The notes under the pieces are model-generated. The model did not search any database, was not told the DNA's origin, and saw only the letters and a list, made by a program, of their open reading frames with translations. Shown piece by piece: positions 17,575 to 25,976 of a DNA stretch of 64,000 nucleotides (positions are counted from its first letter, which is position 1; every line of letters begins with the position of its first letter). The DNA comes from Mucilaginibacter pankratovii (lineage in GTDB: Bacteria > Bacteroidota > Bacteroidia > Sphingobacteriales > Sphingobacteriaceae): assembly GCF_014773265.1 (NCBI RefSeq), contig NZ_JACWMY010000019.1, forward strand, positions 1 through 64,000, in the 5' to 3' direction. A program made the position numbers and the translations under genes.

Positions 17575-17829
17575 ATGCTAACGTTAAAAGAAATCTATGA
17601 ACTCGACCCGAACCAACGTTACATCGACGAGGGAGCAGGTTGGGGCGCCGAGCAAATGCTTAAAGCAGGCATTCCTATTTTTTATCGTGATGAACAATAC
17701 CCCGAAACCTTAAAAGGCGAGTTTTTTGTTAAAGAGCACCCCAATGGCGAAAGGTTTATTGTTCGGAAATATTTAGCAGAAAATTTCGAATTGTTAGAGG
17801 AAGCAGTAAGGCCTATAAACTCTTTATAA
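17575..17829 (+). CDS. Small protein partner of the zeta-toxin-like kinase
   Basis: An 84-residue acidic protein (begins MLTLKEIYELDPNQRYIDEG) with no family I recognise. Its stop codon overlaps the start of the downstream zeta-like gene (TAATG), so the pair is translationally coupled, as toxin-antitoxin genes often are. A TATCTTAG box lies 4 bases before its ATG. An antitoxin role is inferred from position only; it lacks an obvious DNA-binding motif and does not resemble epsilon antitoxin. The pair is visibly AT-richer than the E1 gene before it. Confidence 0.65.
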   Translation: MLTLKEIYELDPNQRYIDEGAGWGAEQMLKAGIPIFYRDEQYPETLKGEFFVKEHPNGERFIVRKYLAENFELLEEAVRPINSL

Positions 17830-18431
17830 TGCCTGAATTAGTTATTGTTGGTGGACCTAATGGCTCTGGGAAAACAACTTTGACTTCTTTTCTTATCAAA
17901 CACAAACGAATTAAAACTGCAATTATTAATCCGGACGAGATTGCATTAAATCAATTTGGAGACTACCGTTTTCATGTTAAAGCCGCACGTGTCGCATTAG
18001 ATGCCAGGCATTCTGCAATTGCTCAAAAGAAGGATTTTGCGTTCGAAACGACATTTTCCGGCAACTCCGAAATAAGGGACATTCTTGCTGCGAAATCTGC
18101 CGGGTATAAGACAATACTTTATTACGTAACGCTGGAATCTATAATAGATAACATCATACGAGTAAAAGAGCGGACAGATACCGCCGGTCATGCCGTTCCA
18201 AGGGAAGATTTAGTGCGTCGGTATGAGAAAAGTCGCATTAATCTTCTAAAAAACATTGCTTTGTTTGACCAAGTGTATCTGTACGATAACTCATGGGCAA
18301 TGCGGTCTAGGGTCGCCATTTTTGCTTTGGGCAAATTACTATGGCTCAATCCTAAACACAAAAATCATTCATTTTACAAAGAGCTATTAGCCTCCAACAA
18401 CTCCACCTCCGCCACTGGGCTAAATAAATAA
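17829..18431 (+). CDS. Zeta-toxin-like P-loop kinase
   Basis: A 200-residue P-loop protein of the zeta toxin / AAA-ATPase type. The Walker A motif GGPNGSGKTT occupies residues 8-17, followed by INPDEIALNQFG, a helical insertion, and FAFETTFSG, the usual second motif of this group. Zeta toxins phosphorylate UDP-N-acetylglucosamine; many bacterial homologues of about 200 residues have unknown substrates. Its last 58 bases overlap the convergent SprT-like gene. Base composition is AT-rich compared with its neighbours, suggesting acquisition. Confidence 0.8.
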   Translation: MPELVIVGGPNGSGKTTLTSFLIKHKRIKTAIINPDEIALNQFGDYRFHVKAARVALDARHSAIAQKKDFAFETTFSGNSEIRDILAAKSAGYKTILYYVTLESIIDNIIRVKERTDTAGHAVPREDLVRRYEKSRINLLKNIALFDQVYLYDNSWAMRSRVAIFALGKLLWLNPKHKNHSFYKELLASNNSTSATGLNK

Positions 18432-18997
18432 ACCCTCCGGCTACTCACTTCCACACATTTATAGCGCTTGCGCAGCTTTTCTTCCTTACGGAAGATGCGA
18501 CCATCTTTTAGTTTGAACAGGGATTTTATGGGCAGCTTCTCTACGGTATGCACCGATTCTTTCGGCGCGTCGTATTTACGCAGGGAGCGGAACAGCGTCA
18601 GATCCGAACAGCTGGATGCTGCAGGGTTATTTAAATAACTGACGATGGCCTGCTTAATATCCGGCGGGAAAACATCCTTCTCGAAGAAGGGCTGCATCAT
18701 TTTTTTGAAGTTAGCTTTCCACTCGGTGCCGTGTGGCTTTGCTTTTTGTTTATGCTCATTCCATGTATGCAGGTGAGCAAACTCGTGCACGGTGGTCACC
18801 AGGAACGCGTAGGGGTTCAGATCGAAATTAACGGAGATACGGTGGCCCTTGCCGTCGTGAGGGGCGCGGTAGTCGCCAAACTTGGTTCCGCGGTTGCGCG
18901 AAATTTTGAACTCGCATTTAAAGTAATCTATCCAGCGCCCAATTAATGGTGCCGCATCCGGCGGAAGATATCTTTCTAAAATTTTTACTTTATCCAA
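18374..18997 (-). CDS. SprT-like zinc metalloprotease domain protein
   Basis: A 207-residue protein with the zinc site HEFAH (71-75) and a likely third ligand His89 in KPHGTEWKANF. This is the SprT-like arrangement related to the SPRTN protease, which acts on DNA-protein crosslinks in eukaryotes; the bacterial role is unclear. It starts with TTG 18997, consistent with a TATCTTTG box at 19012-19019. The C-terminus overlaps the converging zeta-like gene by 58 bp. The third ligand is inferred from spacing. Confidence 0.82.
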   Translation of the reverse strand: MDKVKILERYLPPDAAPLIGRWIDYFKCEFKISRNRGTKFGDYRAPHDGKGHRISVNFDLNPYAFLVTTVHEFAHLHTWNEHKQKAKPHGTEWKANFKKMMQPFFEKDVFPPDIKQAIVSYLNNPAASSCSDLTLFRSLRKYDAPKESVHTVEKLPIKSLFKLKDGRIFRKEEKLRKRYKCVEVSSRRVYLFSPVAEVELLEANSSL

Positions 18998-19011
18998 TGG
19001 TTACCTCTACT

Positions 19012-19019
19012 CAAAGATA
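19012..19019 (-). promoter_or_regulatory. SprT-like gene promoter, -7 element
   Basis: Minus-strand TATCTTTG matches TAnnTTTG. Transcription would start about 8 bases before the TTG start codon at 18997. Confidence 0.5.
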
Positions 19020-19088
19020 GTTTATTGGGCTGAAAGTAAAAGGCGAAAGGCAAAAGGTTAGGAAGCGATGACAGAGGCGAACTCTTTG

Positions 19089-21200
19089 TTACTTCAACAG
19101 ATTATACACCAAAAACGCTGCCCCATAAGCCAGCAAGGTCATGTAAACAAACTGGGTAGCGGGCCAGCGCCAGTCTTTGGTTTCGCGGTAAACTACCGCT
19201 ACGGTGCTGGCGCATTGCATGGCAAAAGCGTAGAACATCATTAAGGAGAAGGCAACGGCCAGCGTAAATACCGGGCTGCCATCGGGGTTTTTAGCGTTGC
19301 GCATTTTTTGCTGTACCGAGTCTATGCGGTCGGCATCGCCATCAACGCTATAGATAGTTGCCATGGTGCCTACAAATACCTCGCGCGCGGCAAACGATGT
19401 TATCAAAGCTATCCCAATTTTCCAATCGAAACCCAGCGGCCTTATCACAGGCTCGATAGTATGACCTAAAACACCCGCGTAGGAGTTTTCCAACTTTTCG
19501 GTAGAGATCACCCGGGCAAGGCTATGGGGTTTCATGCTTTGCGCGTATTGGGGTTGACTGTATTTTGTTTCGATGTTTTTAAACCTGTCGCCGGGGCCAT
19601 AGGAGGAAAGCACCCAAAGGATAATAGATACCGCGATGATCACCTTCCCTGCTTCCAGCACAAAGGTTTTGGCTCGTTCGTACATCGAGAACAGCACATT
19701 GTTCCACCTTGGCATACGGTACACAGGCAGTTCCATGATGAAGTATCCGCGTTCGCGTGATTTTAAAATAAACTTCATTACCCAGGCCACGATCACTGCC
19801 GATACCAGGCTAAGCACATACATACCGGTAAGCGCGAGCCCTTGCAGATTAAAGATCCACCAAACGTTACGACTGGGCACCACCAGGGCGATGAGCAGTG
19901 TATAAACCGGCAGGCGCGCCGAGCAAGCTACCAATGGTGTTACCATAATGGTGATCATCCTGTCCTTCCAATTTTCAATGGTGCGGGTACTCATGATAGA
20001 CGGTACCGCGCAGGCAAAACCGCCAATCAGCGGCACTACCGATTTACCATTGAGCCCCACCTTGCGCATGATCTTATCCATCATAAACGTAACGCGGGCC
20101 ATGTAACCGGTATCTTCCAGTATGGATATAAAGGCGAACAGGATGGCTATCTGTGGAATGAAGACCAGTACGCCGCTTAAGCCGGCAACTACGCCGTCTA
20201 TCAGCAGGTCCGTTAAAGGGCCGGTGGGCAAGGCATCGCGCAGGCCGCGCTGGATAAGCACAAACAGGTCTTCGATAAGCGACATCGGGTACGCCGACCA
20301 GGCAAATATCGACTGGAACATAAACAACAAGATCCCCATAAAAATAACAAACCCAAAAACGCGGTGGGTAAGTACCTTATCTATCTTGTTACTGTGGCTT
20401 TCGTCCTGCGCGGTTACGGGCGTTTTTACCGTATCGTATAAAACATCGTTGATGTAATTATAGCGGGCAATGGTTTCCGTAGCCTGTGCTTTTTGCGAGT
20501 GAAAGGAATGTTCCTTTTCCAGCTCCTCTATCCTGTCGCTTTGGGCGGGCGTTAAAAATTTTAAGGTTTCGTGCTGGTGCGCCAGTTGCAGGGCAAAGTA
20601 CGGGTTTTCGGTGTCTATTTCCTTGCAAATGCTGTCGATCAGATCCGGCGCTATGGCTTTCACATCTATGCTCCCCTCCTGCAAGGCAAACTTATTGGCG
20701 AAAGAAATGGCAGCTTTTAAATTGGCAATACCGTCCAGCTTTCTTGCTGAGATAGGTATCACAGGCACACCCAGTTTTTTTGCCAGCAGATCAATATTAA
20801 TAACAACCCCGCCTTTTTTGGCAAGGTCTATCATATTGAGGGCAATGATCACCGGGATCTTCAGATCGGCAACCTGTGTGTATAGTAAAAGGTTTCTTTT
20901 AAGATTGGTAGCATCAAGTATAACTACAACCAGGTCTGGCGTAAGTTCGGTCGCTTTCTCGGCCAATACCGAAAATACGATAGATTCATCGCGGCTTTTG
21001 GGGTATAAACTATATGTGCCGGGAAGGTCTATTATTTCGGCGCTGCGGCCATCCGGTAACTGGGAATAGCCGATCTTTTTATCAACCGTAACACCCGGAA
21101 AGTTTCCTATTTTTTGGTTTAAGCCGGTTAATGCGTTAAAAAGTGTTGATTTACCGGTATTGGGATTACCTACAAGCGCTACTCTGATATCAGCTTTCAA
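19089..21200 (-). CDS. feoB: Ferrous iron transporter FeoB
   Basis: A 703-residue inner-membrane Fe(II) transporter. The N-terminal G domain has GNPNTGKSTLFNALTG (G1), DLPGTYSL (G3) and NMID (G4). The membrane domain has the two Gate repeats, with conserved ACAVPSIMSTR and FAMQCAST. The likely start is TTG 21200, 11 bases after the feoA stop, since the G1 strand begins at residue 6. It forms an operon with feoA; no feoC is seen. Confidence 0.96.
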   Translation of the reverse strand: MKADIRVALVGNPNTGKSTLFNALTGLNQKIGNFPGVTVDKKIGYSQLPDGRSAEIIDLPGTYSLYPKSRDESIVFSVLAEKATELTPDLVVVILDATNLKRNLLLYTQVADLKIPVIIALNMIDLAKKGGVVINIDLLAKKLGVPVIPISARKLDGIANLKAAISFANKFALQEGSIDVKAIAPDLIDSICKEIDTENPYFALQLAHQHETLKFLTPAQSDRIEELEKEHSFHSQKAQATETIARYNYINDVLYDTVKTPVTAQDESHSNKIDKVLTHRVFGFVIFMGILLFMFQSIFAWSAYPMSLIEDLFVLIQRGLRDALPTGPLTDLLIDGVVAGLSGVLVFIPQIAILFAFISILEDTGYMARVTFMMDKIMRKVGLNGKSVVPLIGGFACAVPSIMSTRTIENWKDRMITIMVTPLVACSARLPVYTLLIALVVPSRNVWWIFNLQGLALTGMYVLSLVSAVIVAWVMKFILKSRERGYFIMELPVYRMPRWNNVLFSMYERAKTFVLEAGKVIIAVSIILWVLSSYGPGDRFKNIETKYSQPQYAQSMKPHSLARVISTEKLENSYAGVLGHTIEPVIRPLGFDWKIGIALITSFAAREVFVGTMATIYSVDGDADRIDSVQQKMRNAKNPDGSPVFTLAVAFSLMMFYAFAMQCASTVAVVYRETKDWRWPATQFVYMTLLAYGAAFLVYNLLK

Positions 21201-21211
21201 TGACTAAACAA

Positions 21212-21427
21212 CTACTGCAAAATAATGGTTGATGCTTCAAATTTGCGCAGGCTTAATTGATAGCCTGATACATGGATAGCGATTGGATCGCCAAGCGGTG
21301 CTATACGCGATACCCTTACTTCTTCGCCGGGCAGGCAACCCATCTCCATCAGCTTAACAGACATCTCCAGATCGGTAAATTCCTTTACTATACCTGTTTC
21401 TCCTACTTCAAGTTGCGAAAGTGTCAT
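21212..21427 (-). CDS. feoA: Ferrous iron transport accessory protein FeoA
   Basis: A small SH3-like cytoplasmic partner of FeoB, 71 residues from ATG 21427 (MTLSQLEVGETGIVKEF). An upstream GTG at 21445 would add six residues, but a full promoter match (TTG-N19-TACATTTG) ends exactly there, so transcription should start around 21438 and only ATG 21427 would be in the message. Core motifs LMEMGCLPGEEVRV and DPIAIHVSGYQLSLRK are typical of the family. Confidence 0.93.
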   Translation of the reverse strand: MTLSQLEVGETGIVKEFTDLEMSVKLMEMGCLPGEEVRVSRIAPLGDPIAIHVSGYQLSLRKFEASTIILQ

Positions 21428-21444
21428 CTGTGTAAATTTGAACA

Positions 21445-21474
21445 CAAATGTAAGCTTATTTATATTAAATCCAA
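21445..21474 (-). promoter_or_regulatory. feoAB promoter
   Basis: Minus strand TTG (21474-21472), exactly 19 bases, then TACATTTG (21452-21445): a complete Bacteroidota promoter. Its position decides the feoA start codon. No confident Fur box was recognised around it. Confidence 0.75.
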
Positions 21475-21627
21475 ATAAGATGAGCGGGTATTTTGACGCT
21501 GATTGTTTAAGCCCTGTAAACTTTAACGGGAGTCTTTTTCATGCCGAAATGGGGGCAGTTGCAATCTTTTTTAAAGATGCCGCAGGAAGATAAAATAACT
21601 GTCGCCACAGCCGCTATAAAAACATAC

Positions 21628-22023
21628 TTAAATACTCTCATGATTCAACGCATTAGATGTAACCAAAACACCAAATATGCCCATACATGCACCAACGGTA
21701 TCGGCAAACAGGTCAGCCGCTTCGCCGCTGCGCCAGGTAAACACGTACATTTGCAGCATTTCTATCAGTGCGCCGTAGCTAATTAAAACAATGGTGTTTT
21801 TCATTGCTATTTCAATGCGCACTTCGCGGGTTTTAAACTTGCGGATGCTGCCGTAGCAGTACAATACCGCCAGCACAAAAAACAACCCGCAATGTGTCAG
21901 CTTATCAAAGCCGGGGAAAAACAGGTGCGACGAACCAATACCCCCCATGGGTACACTGCATATCACCAAAACAAATATGGCCCACAAAATAGCGGGCCAG
22001 TATGGTTTAATGCGGGTTAACAT
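21628..22023 (-). CDS. VanZ-family membrane protein
   Basis: A 131-residue protein with about four hydrophobic segments, including YWPAILWAIFVLVICSVP and LTHCGLFFVLAVLYCYG. The VanZ-like core FFPGFDKLTHCGLFF and the later IEMLQMYVFTWRSGEAADLFADTVGA are present. VanZ homologues are widespread in Bacteroidota next to gcvH and their function is unknown; teicoplanin resistance should not be assumed. Its ATG overlaps the gcvH stop (TAATG), so the two are translationally coupled. Confidence 0.85.
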   Translation of the reverse strand: MLTRIKPYWPAILWAIFVLVICSVPMGGIGSSHLFFPGFDKLTHCGLFFVLAVLYCYGSIRKFKTREVRIEIAMKNTIVLISYGALIEMLQMYVFTWRSGEAADLFADTVGACMGIFGVLVTSNALNHESI

Positions 22024-22403
22024 TACGCTCCTACCAAGCTTGCATAGTCGTCTGCAGACAATAAGCCTTCTGCATCAGCTGCATTGGTTAAACTTATCTT
22101 TACCATCCAGCCATCGCCATAAGGGTCGGTGTTTACCAACTCGGGCTGGCTATCCAGCAGAGGGTTTATTTCTAAAATTTTCCCGTCGAGCGGCATAAAC
22201 AGGTCCGATACTGTTTTCACAGCTTCAACGGTACCAAAAACATCTTCTTTGGCAACATCCTGGCCTACGGTGTTGATATCCACATAAACAATATCACCCA
22301 ATTCACCTTGTGCAAACTCGGTGATACCAATTGTTGCTGTATCGCCTTCAACGCGTATCCACTCGTGGTCTTTTGTATATTTTAATTCGGCAGGAAAATT
22401 CAT
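22023..22403 (-). CDS. gcvH: Glycine cleavage system H protein
   Basis: A 126-residue lipoyl carrier that shuttles the aminomethyl group between the P, T and L proteins of the glycine cleavage system. The lipoylated residue is Lys63 in FGTVEAVKTVSD; HEWIRVEGDTATIGIT and NPYGDGW-like DPYGDGWMVKI are as expected. The other gcv genes are not adjacent, which is common. A strong promoter lies about 20 bases upstream. Confidence 0.96.
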   Translation of the reverse strand: MNFPAELKYTKDHEWIRVEGDTATIGITEFAQGELGDIVYVDINTVGQDVAKEDVFGTVEAVKTVSDLFMPLDGKILEINPLLDSQPELVNTDPYGDGWMVKISLTNAADAEGLLSADDYASLVGA

Positions 22404-22423
22404 GTCTGTTTATTTTATGTGTT

Positions 22424-22453
22424 CAAAAATAATAAAACTTTAAGGTATAACAA
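22424..22453 (-). promoter_or_regulatory. gcvH-vanZ promoter
   Basis: Minus strand TTG (22453-22451), exactly 19 bases, then TATTTTTG (22431-22424). The predicted transcription start is about 15 bases before the gcvH ATG. Confidence 0.75.
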
Positions 22454-22507
22454 TAACCCGTACGATTTTAACATTATAGCGATGGGGTATTGCAGAATGG
22501 CGAGTTG

Positions 22508-22648
22508 ACTCACCCGACCAACGCTATCGCTGGGCCACCCTCTCTGCTCCGCAAAGAGGGTTAAGATGATTATACTTTCTAATGTAGCTCGCCCTCTTTT
22601 CGCGCAGCGAAGAGAGGGCCGAACAGCGATAGCGCATTCGGGGTGAGT
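22508..22648. repeat. Large imperfect inverted-repeat element
   Basis: Arms of more than 50 bases: ACTCACCC...CGCTATCGCTG...CCCTCTCT...AAGAGGG (22508-22560) mirrored by CCCTCTTT...AGAGAGGG...CAGCGATAGCG...GGGTGAGT (about 22592-22648), separated by some 30 AT-rich bases. It has the organisation of a non-coding miniature mobile element. Confidence 0.75.
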
Positions 22649-22802
22649 AAATTGCCACGCTGTGATGTCTGTTTGACGGGTTGCAGCCGTCCAATGGATT
22701 CTTTGGGTGCTATTTCTTTCCCCTCCAGTGTACAATACTATTTCATTTAAAACTAAAAGCAGTTAAATATGTTAACTATAAAAACAAAAAATAACCTACA
22801 AA

Positions 22803-23384
22803 ATGAAAAAGATTAGTTTAGTAGCAATGATAGCGCTCGCAGCATTATCATTCCAGGCATGTAACAACGCCGCAAAAGACAGCAAAGAAACCGCCGACAG
22901 CGTAAACGCTGTTAAAGACACCACCACCGACGGCAGCACCGGGATAGCGGTTGATGAAATGGATGCAAAATTTGCAACCGATGTAGCTAATGGCGGCATG
23001 GCCGAAGTAGCATTGGGTAAAGTAGCTGCCGAAAAAGCAACCAACGCGCAAGTAAAAGAATTTGCCGCAATGATGGTAGGAGACCACAGCAAAGCCAATG
23101 AAGAATTAATGGCGATAGCTAAAACAAAAAACATTACGCTGCCTGTTGCACCGGATGAAGAGCATCAAAAAATGATGACCGATATCTCTGCCAAAACAGG
23201 TACCGACTTTGATAAAGCATACGTAGATGCCATGGTAGACGGGCATAAAAAAACCGTTAGCTTGTTAGAAGATGGTTCAAAAAATTGCAAAGATATGGAG
23301 CTGATGGCATTTGCTACCAAAACATTACCGGTAGTAAAAGCACATTTAGCTAAAATAGAAGCTATTCAAAAAAGCTTGAAATAA
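22803..23384 (+). CDS. DUF4142-family lipoprotein
   Basis: A 193-residue exported protein. MKKISLVAMIALAALSFQAC gives a signal peptide with lipobox Cys20, then a Thr/Asp-rich linker (about 22-55). Next comes the helical DUF4142 domain (about 57-190) with FAAMMVGDHSKANEEL and YVDAMVDGHKKTVSLLE. DUF4142 proteins are ferritin-like four-helix proteins of the envelope, of unknown function. It is monocistronic and followed by a strong terminator. Confidence 0.87.
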   Translation: MKKISLVAMIALAALSFQACNNAAKDSKETADSVNAVKDTTTDGSTGIAVDEMDAKFATDVANGGMAEVALGKVAAEKATNAQVKEFAAMMVGDHSKANEELMAIAKTKNITLPVAPDEEHQKMMTDISAKTGTDFDKAYVDAMVDGHKKTVSLLEDGSKNCKDMELMAFATKTLPVVKAHLAKIEAIQKSLK

Positions 23385-23405
23385 TTTTTGCTGAATATTA
23401 CTTTA

Positions 23406-23437
23406 AAAGGGAGAGGCAAATGCCTCTCCCTTTTTTG
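23406..23437 (+). terminator. Terminator of the DUF4142 gene
   Basis: AAAGGGAGAGGCA and TGCCTCTCCCTTT form a perfect stem around a two-base minimum loop, followed by a T-run. It starts about 20 bases after the stop codon. Confidence 0.9.
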
Positions 23438-23499
23438 TGCGCCATGGTTGCATAAGGCCGCTTAATTGAATAATTTAGGCAGATAAAACCCTTCGCGCA

Positions 23500-25929
23500 A
23501 TGAAAAAGTATTTCCCTGTATTATTACTGCTGTTACTTGGCTGTCAACTCTTAAAAGCTCAAAGCATTCAATCCAAAACACAGGGGCTCACCAAATACAG
23601 CGGTTACTTTAATTTTTACTGGGACGAGAAAGCAGGTAAGATCTACCTGGAGATAGATAAATTGAATCAGGAGTTTCTTTATGTAAACTCACTCCCCGCA
23701 GGTGTGGGCTCTAACGATCTCGGCTTAGACCGCGGGCAAATCGGCGATAGCCGTATCGTTAAATTCATTAAAATAGGCCCAAAGGTAATGCTGATACAAC
23801 CTAACTACAGCTATAGGGCTATAAGCAACAATGCCGATGAGCGCAAATCGGTAGAAGAAGCATTTGCACAATCGGCCATCTGGGGGACTGCTGCGGTTGC
23901 CGATGATGGCGATAAAGTATTGGTAGACCTTACCCCTTTCCTGCTGCGCGACAACCACCGCATTGCCGACAGATTGAGCGGCAACGACCAGGGCAGTTTT
24001 AGTGCCGATGAAAGCCGCTCGGCCGTTTATCTGCCCAATACCAAAAGCTTCCCGGAGAATACAGAGTTTGAGGCGATGATAACCCTTGCCGGGAAAGCCA
24101 GCGGTGCGGAGATCAGTTCGGTAACGCCCGATGCCAATTCGGTAACCGTGCGCATGCACCAGTCATTCATCAAACTGCCCGATGATAAATATAAGCCGCG
24201 CAAATTTGATACCCGTTCGGGCTACTTCGGCATCGAATACATGGATTTTGCCACCCCCATTGGCGACCCGATAGTTAAACGGATGCTGAGCCGTCACCGT
24301 TTAGAAAAGAAAGATCCATCGGCAGCCGTAAGCGAGCCGGTAAAACCCATTATTTATTATGTTGACCGTGGCGCACCCGAGCCTGTACGCAGTGCTTTAA
24401 TAGAAGGCGCCGGCTGGTGGAACCAGGCGTTTGAGGCGGCTGGATATAAGAACGCCTTCATCGTAAAATTACTTCCCGAGGATGCCGACCCGATGGATAT
24501 CCGTTATAACATTATCCAGTGGATCCACCGCTCTACCCGTGGCTGGTCTTACGGGGCATCCATCAATGATCCGCGCACGGGCGAGATCATCAAGGGGCAG
24601 GTATCCCTGGGTTCACTGCGCGACAGGCAGGATTATTTAATTGCTGAAGGCTTGCTGCAACCCTATGAAGATGGCAAACCGGTAAGCGATAAAATGCTGC
24701 AGCTGGCCCTGGCAAGGCTGCGCCAGCTATCCGCACATGAGGTTGGGCACACACTTGGCTTACAGCATAATTTCACTGCCAGCGTAAACGACAGGGCATC
24801 GGTAATGGATTACCCGCCGCCCGTGGTTAGCCTGAATGCTGATGGTACCATTGATGTAAGCAAAGCCTACAAAACCGAGATTGGCGGTTACGATAAACGA
24901 GCCATCCTTTACGGATACCAGGATTTTGCGAAAGGAACTAACGAGGATGAGGCTTTAAAGGGCATCATATCCGAAACCATTAAGCAAGGCTATTTATATA
25001 TTTCTGACGAAGACGCACGCCCTGCGGGAGGTGCCCACCCGCAGGCCCACCTTTGGGATAGCGGCAATAACGCTGCCGATGAACTAAACCGGCTGATGGT
25101 TCTGCGCAAGCAGGTGCTGTATAATTTTTCGGTGAAAGCCATCCGGCAGGATGCGCCAATGGCTACGCTGGAAGAAGTTTTGGTGCCTATGTACCTTATC
25201 CATCGCTACCAAACCGAAGCCGCATCAAAAATGCTGGGCGGTTTATATTACAGCTTCGCACTCAAAAATGATGGGCAAACCATTACCAAAATGGTACCCC
25301 CCGCCGAGCAGTGGAAAGCTTTTGATGCATTGATGGGAACCCTGAAGCCGGATGCCTTGGCGTTGCCCGAGAAACTGATAGCCATGATACCGCCACGCCC
25401 CACAGGCTACCCGCGCACCCGCGAAACCTTTAAATCGCGTACTGGTGTTACGTTTGACCCGATGGCGGCTGCCGAATCTGCAGCAGGCACAACATTATCG
25501 TTCATGCTGAATCCGGAGCGCGCTGCAAGGCTGATAGAATATCAGTCGCGCGATAACACTCAGCCGGGTTTACTGCCTGTATTAAACAAATTAGTTGCCC
25601 AAACATGGAAAGCGCCGCAACCAACAGGCTACAATGGCGAATTGCAAAGGCTGGTGAATAATTTAACCCTGAAACAAATATTGCAGTTAGCCGCCAACAC
25701 CAACGCCGCCGAAAGCGTACGCAGCATGGCCTTACTACAAATAGATGATCTAAAAAAATGGATGCAAAGCGCCTTGCCAACAGCTACAGACAGCCGTAAA
25801 GCAAATCTCCTGTTCGGGCTATCGCAGATAAGCCAGTTTGAGAAAACACCGGATAAATTCCAGCCGGTAAAAGCCCTGGCCATGCCCGATGGTTCTCCTA
25901 TTGGCGCGGATGAGGATGGTATTTATTAA
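23500..25929 (+). CDS. Secreted zinc-dependent metalloprotease (DUF5117/DUF5118 type)
   Basis: An 809-residue exported peptidase. The signal peptide MKKYFPVLLLLLLGCQLLKA is followed by a DUF5117-like beta-rich region. The zinc site HEVGHTLGLQHN has His413, Glu414, His417 and His423, the extended HExxHxxGxxH ligand set of metzincin-like peptidases. The nearby VMDYPPP supplies a Met-turn-like element. The C-terminal 350 residues are helical (DUF4953-like). Large enzymes of this kind are common in Bacteroidota; substrates are unknown. The mature protein is periplasmic or cell-surface. Confidence 0.87.
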   Translation: MKKYFPVLLLLLLGCQLLKAQSIQSKTQGLTKYSGYFNFYWDEKAGKIYLEIDKLNQEFLYVNSLPAGVGSNDLGLDRGQIGDSRIVKFIKIGPKVMLIQPNYSYRAISNNADERKSVEEAFAQSAIWGTAAVADDGDKVLVDLTPFLLRDNHRIADRLSGNDQGSFSADESRSAVYLPNTKSFPENTEFEAMITLAGKASGAEISSVTPDANSVTVRMHQSFIKLPDDKYKPRKFDTRSGYFGIEYMDFATPIGDPIVKRMLSRHRLEKKDPSAAVSEPVKPIIYYVDRGAPEPVRSALIEGAGWWNQAFEAAGYKNAFIVKLLPEDADPMDIRYNIIQWIHRSTRGWSYGASINDPRTGEIIKGQVSLGSLRDRQDYLIAEGLLQPYEDGKPVSDKMLQLALARLRQLSAHEVGHTLGLQHNFTASVNDRASVMDYPPPVVSLNADGTIDVSKAYKTEIGGYDKRAILYGYQDFAKGTNEDEALKGIISETIKQGYLYISDEDARPAGGAHPQAHLWDSGNNAADELNRLMVLRKQVLYNFSVKAIRQDAPMATLEEVLVPMYLIHRYQTEAASKMLGGLYYSFALKNDGQTITKMVPPAEQWKAFDALMGTLKPDALALPEKLIAMIPPRPTGYPRTRETFKSRTGVTFDPMAAAESAAGTTLSFMLNPERAARLIEYQSRDNTQPGLLPVLNKLVAQTWKAPQPTGYNGELQRLVNNLTLKQILQLAANTNAAESVRSMALLQIDDLKKWMQSALPTATDSRKANLLFGLSQISQFEKTPDKFQPVKALAMPDGSPIGADEDGIY

Positions 25930-25976
25930 TAATTAAACAAAAGCCCCTATCTTGTGGTTCTCTTAAATACAAATAT

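Larger units (their letters stand above)
22404..22802. other. Divergent intergenic region between gcvH and the DUF4142 gene
   Basis: About 400 non-coding bases holding the gcvH promoter (22424-22453) and a large imperfect inverted repeat (22508-22648). The open frame on the minus strand at 22415-22735 spans the inverted repeat and is not a credible gene. Nothing clear marks the promoter of the rightward gene. Confidence 0.7.

Noticed and set aside
21446..21627. Small plus-strand gene between feoA and vanZ (frame at 21541-21786)
   Set aside because: Most of the frame is antisense to vanZ, whose membrane pattern is convincing; the rest has no support.
21628..22023. Glycopeptide (teicoplanin) resistance gene vanZ
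   Set aside because: VanZ-family proteins are widespread in Bacteroidota beside gcvH; there is no van cluster.
22415..22735. Minus-strand frame of 106 codons between gcvH and the DUF4142 gene
   Set aside because: It runs through the inverted repeat at 22508-22648 and the gcvH promoter, has low-complexity residues and no similarity that I recognise.
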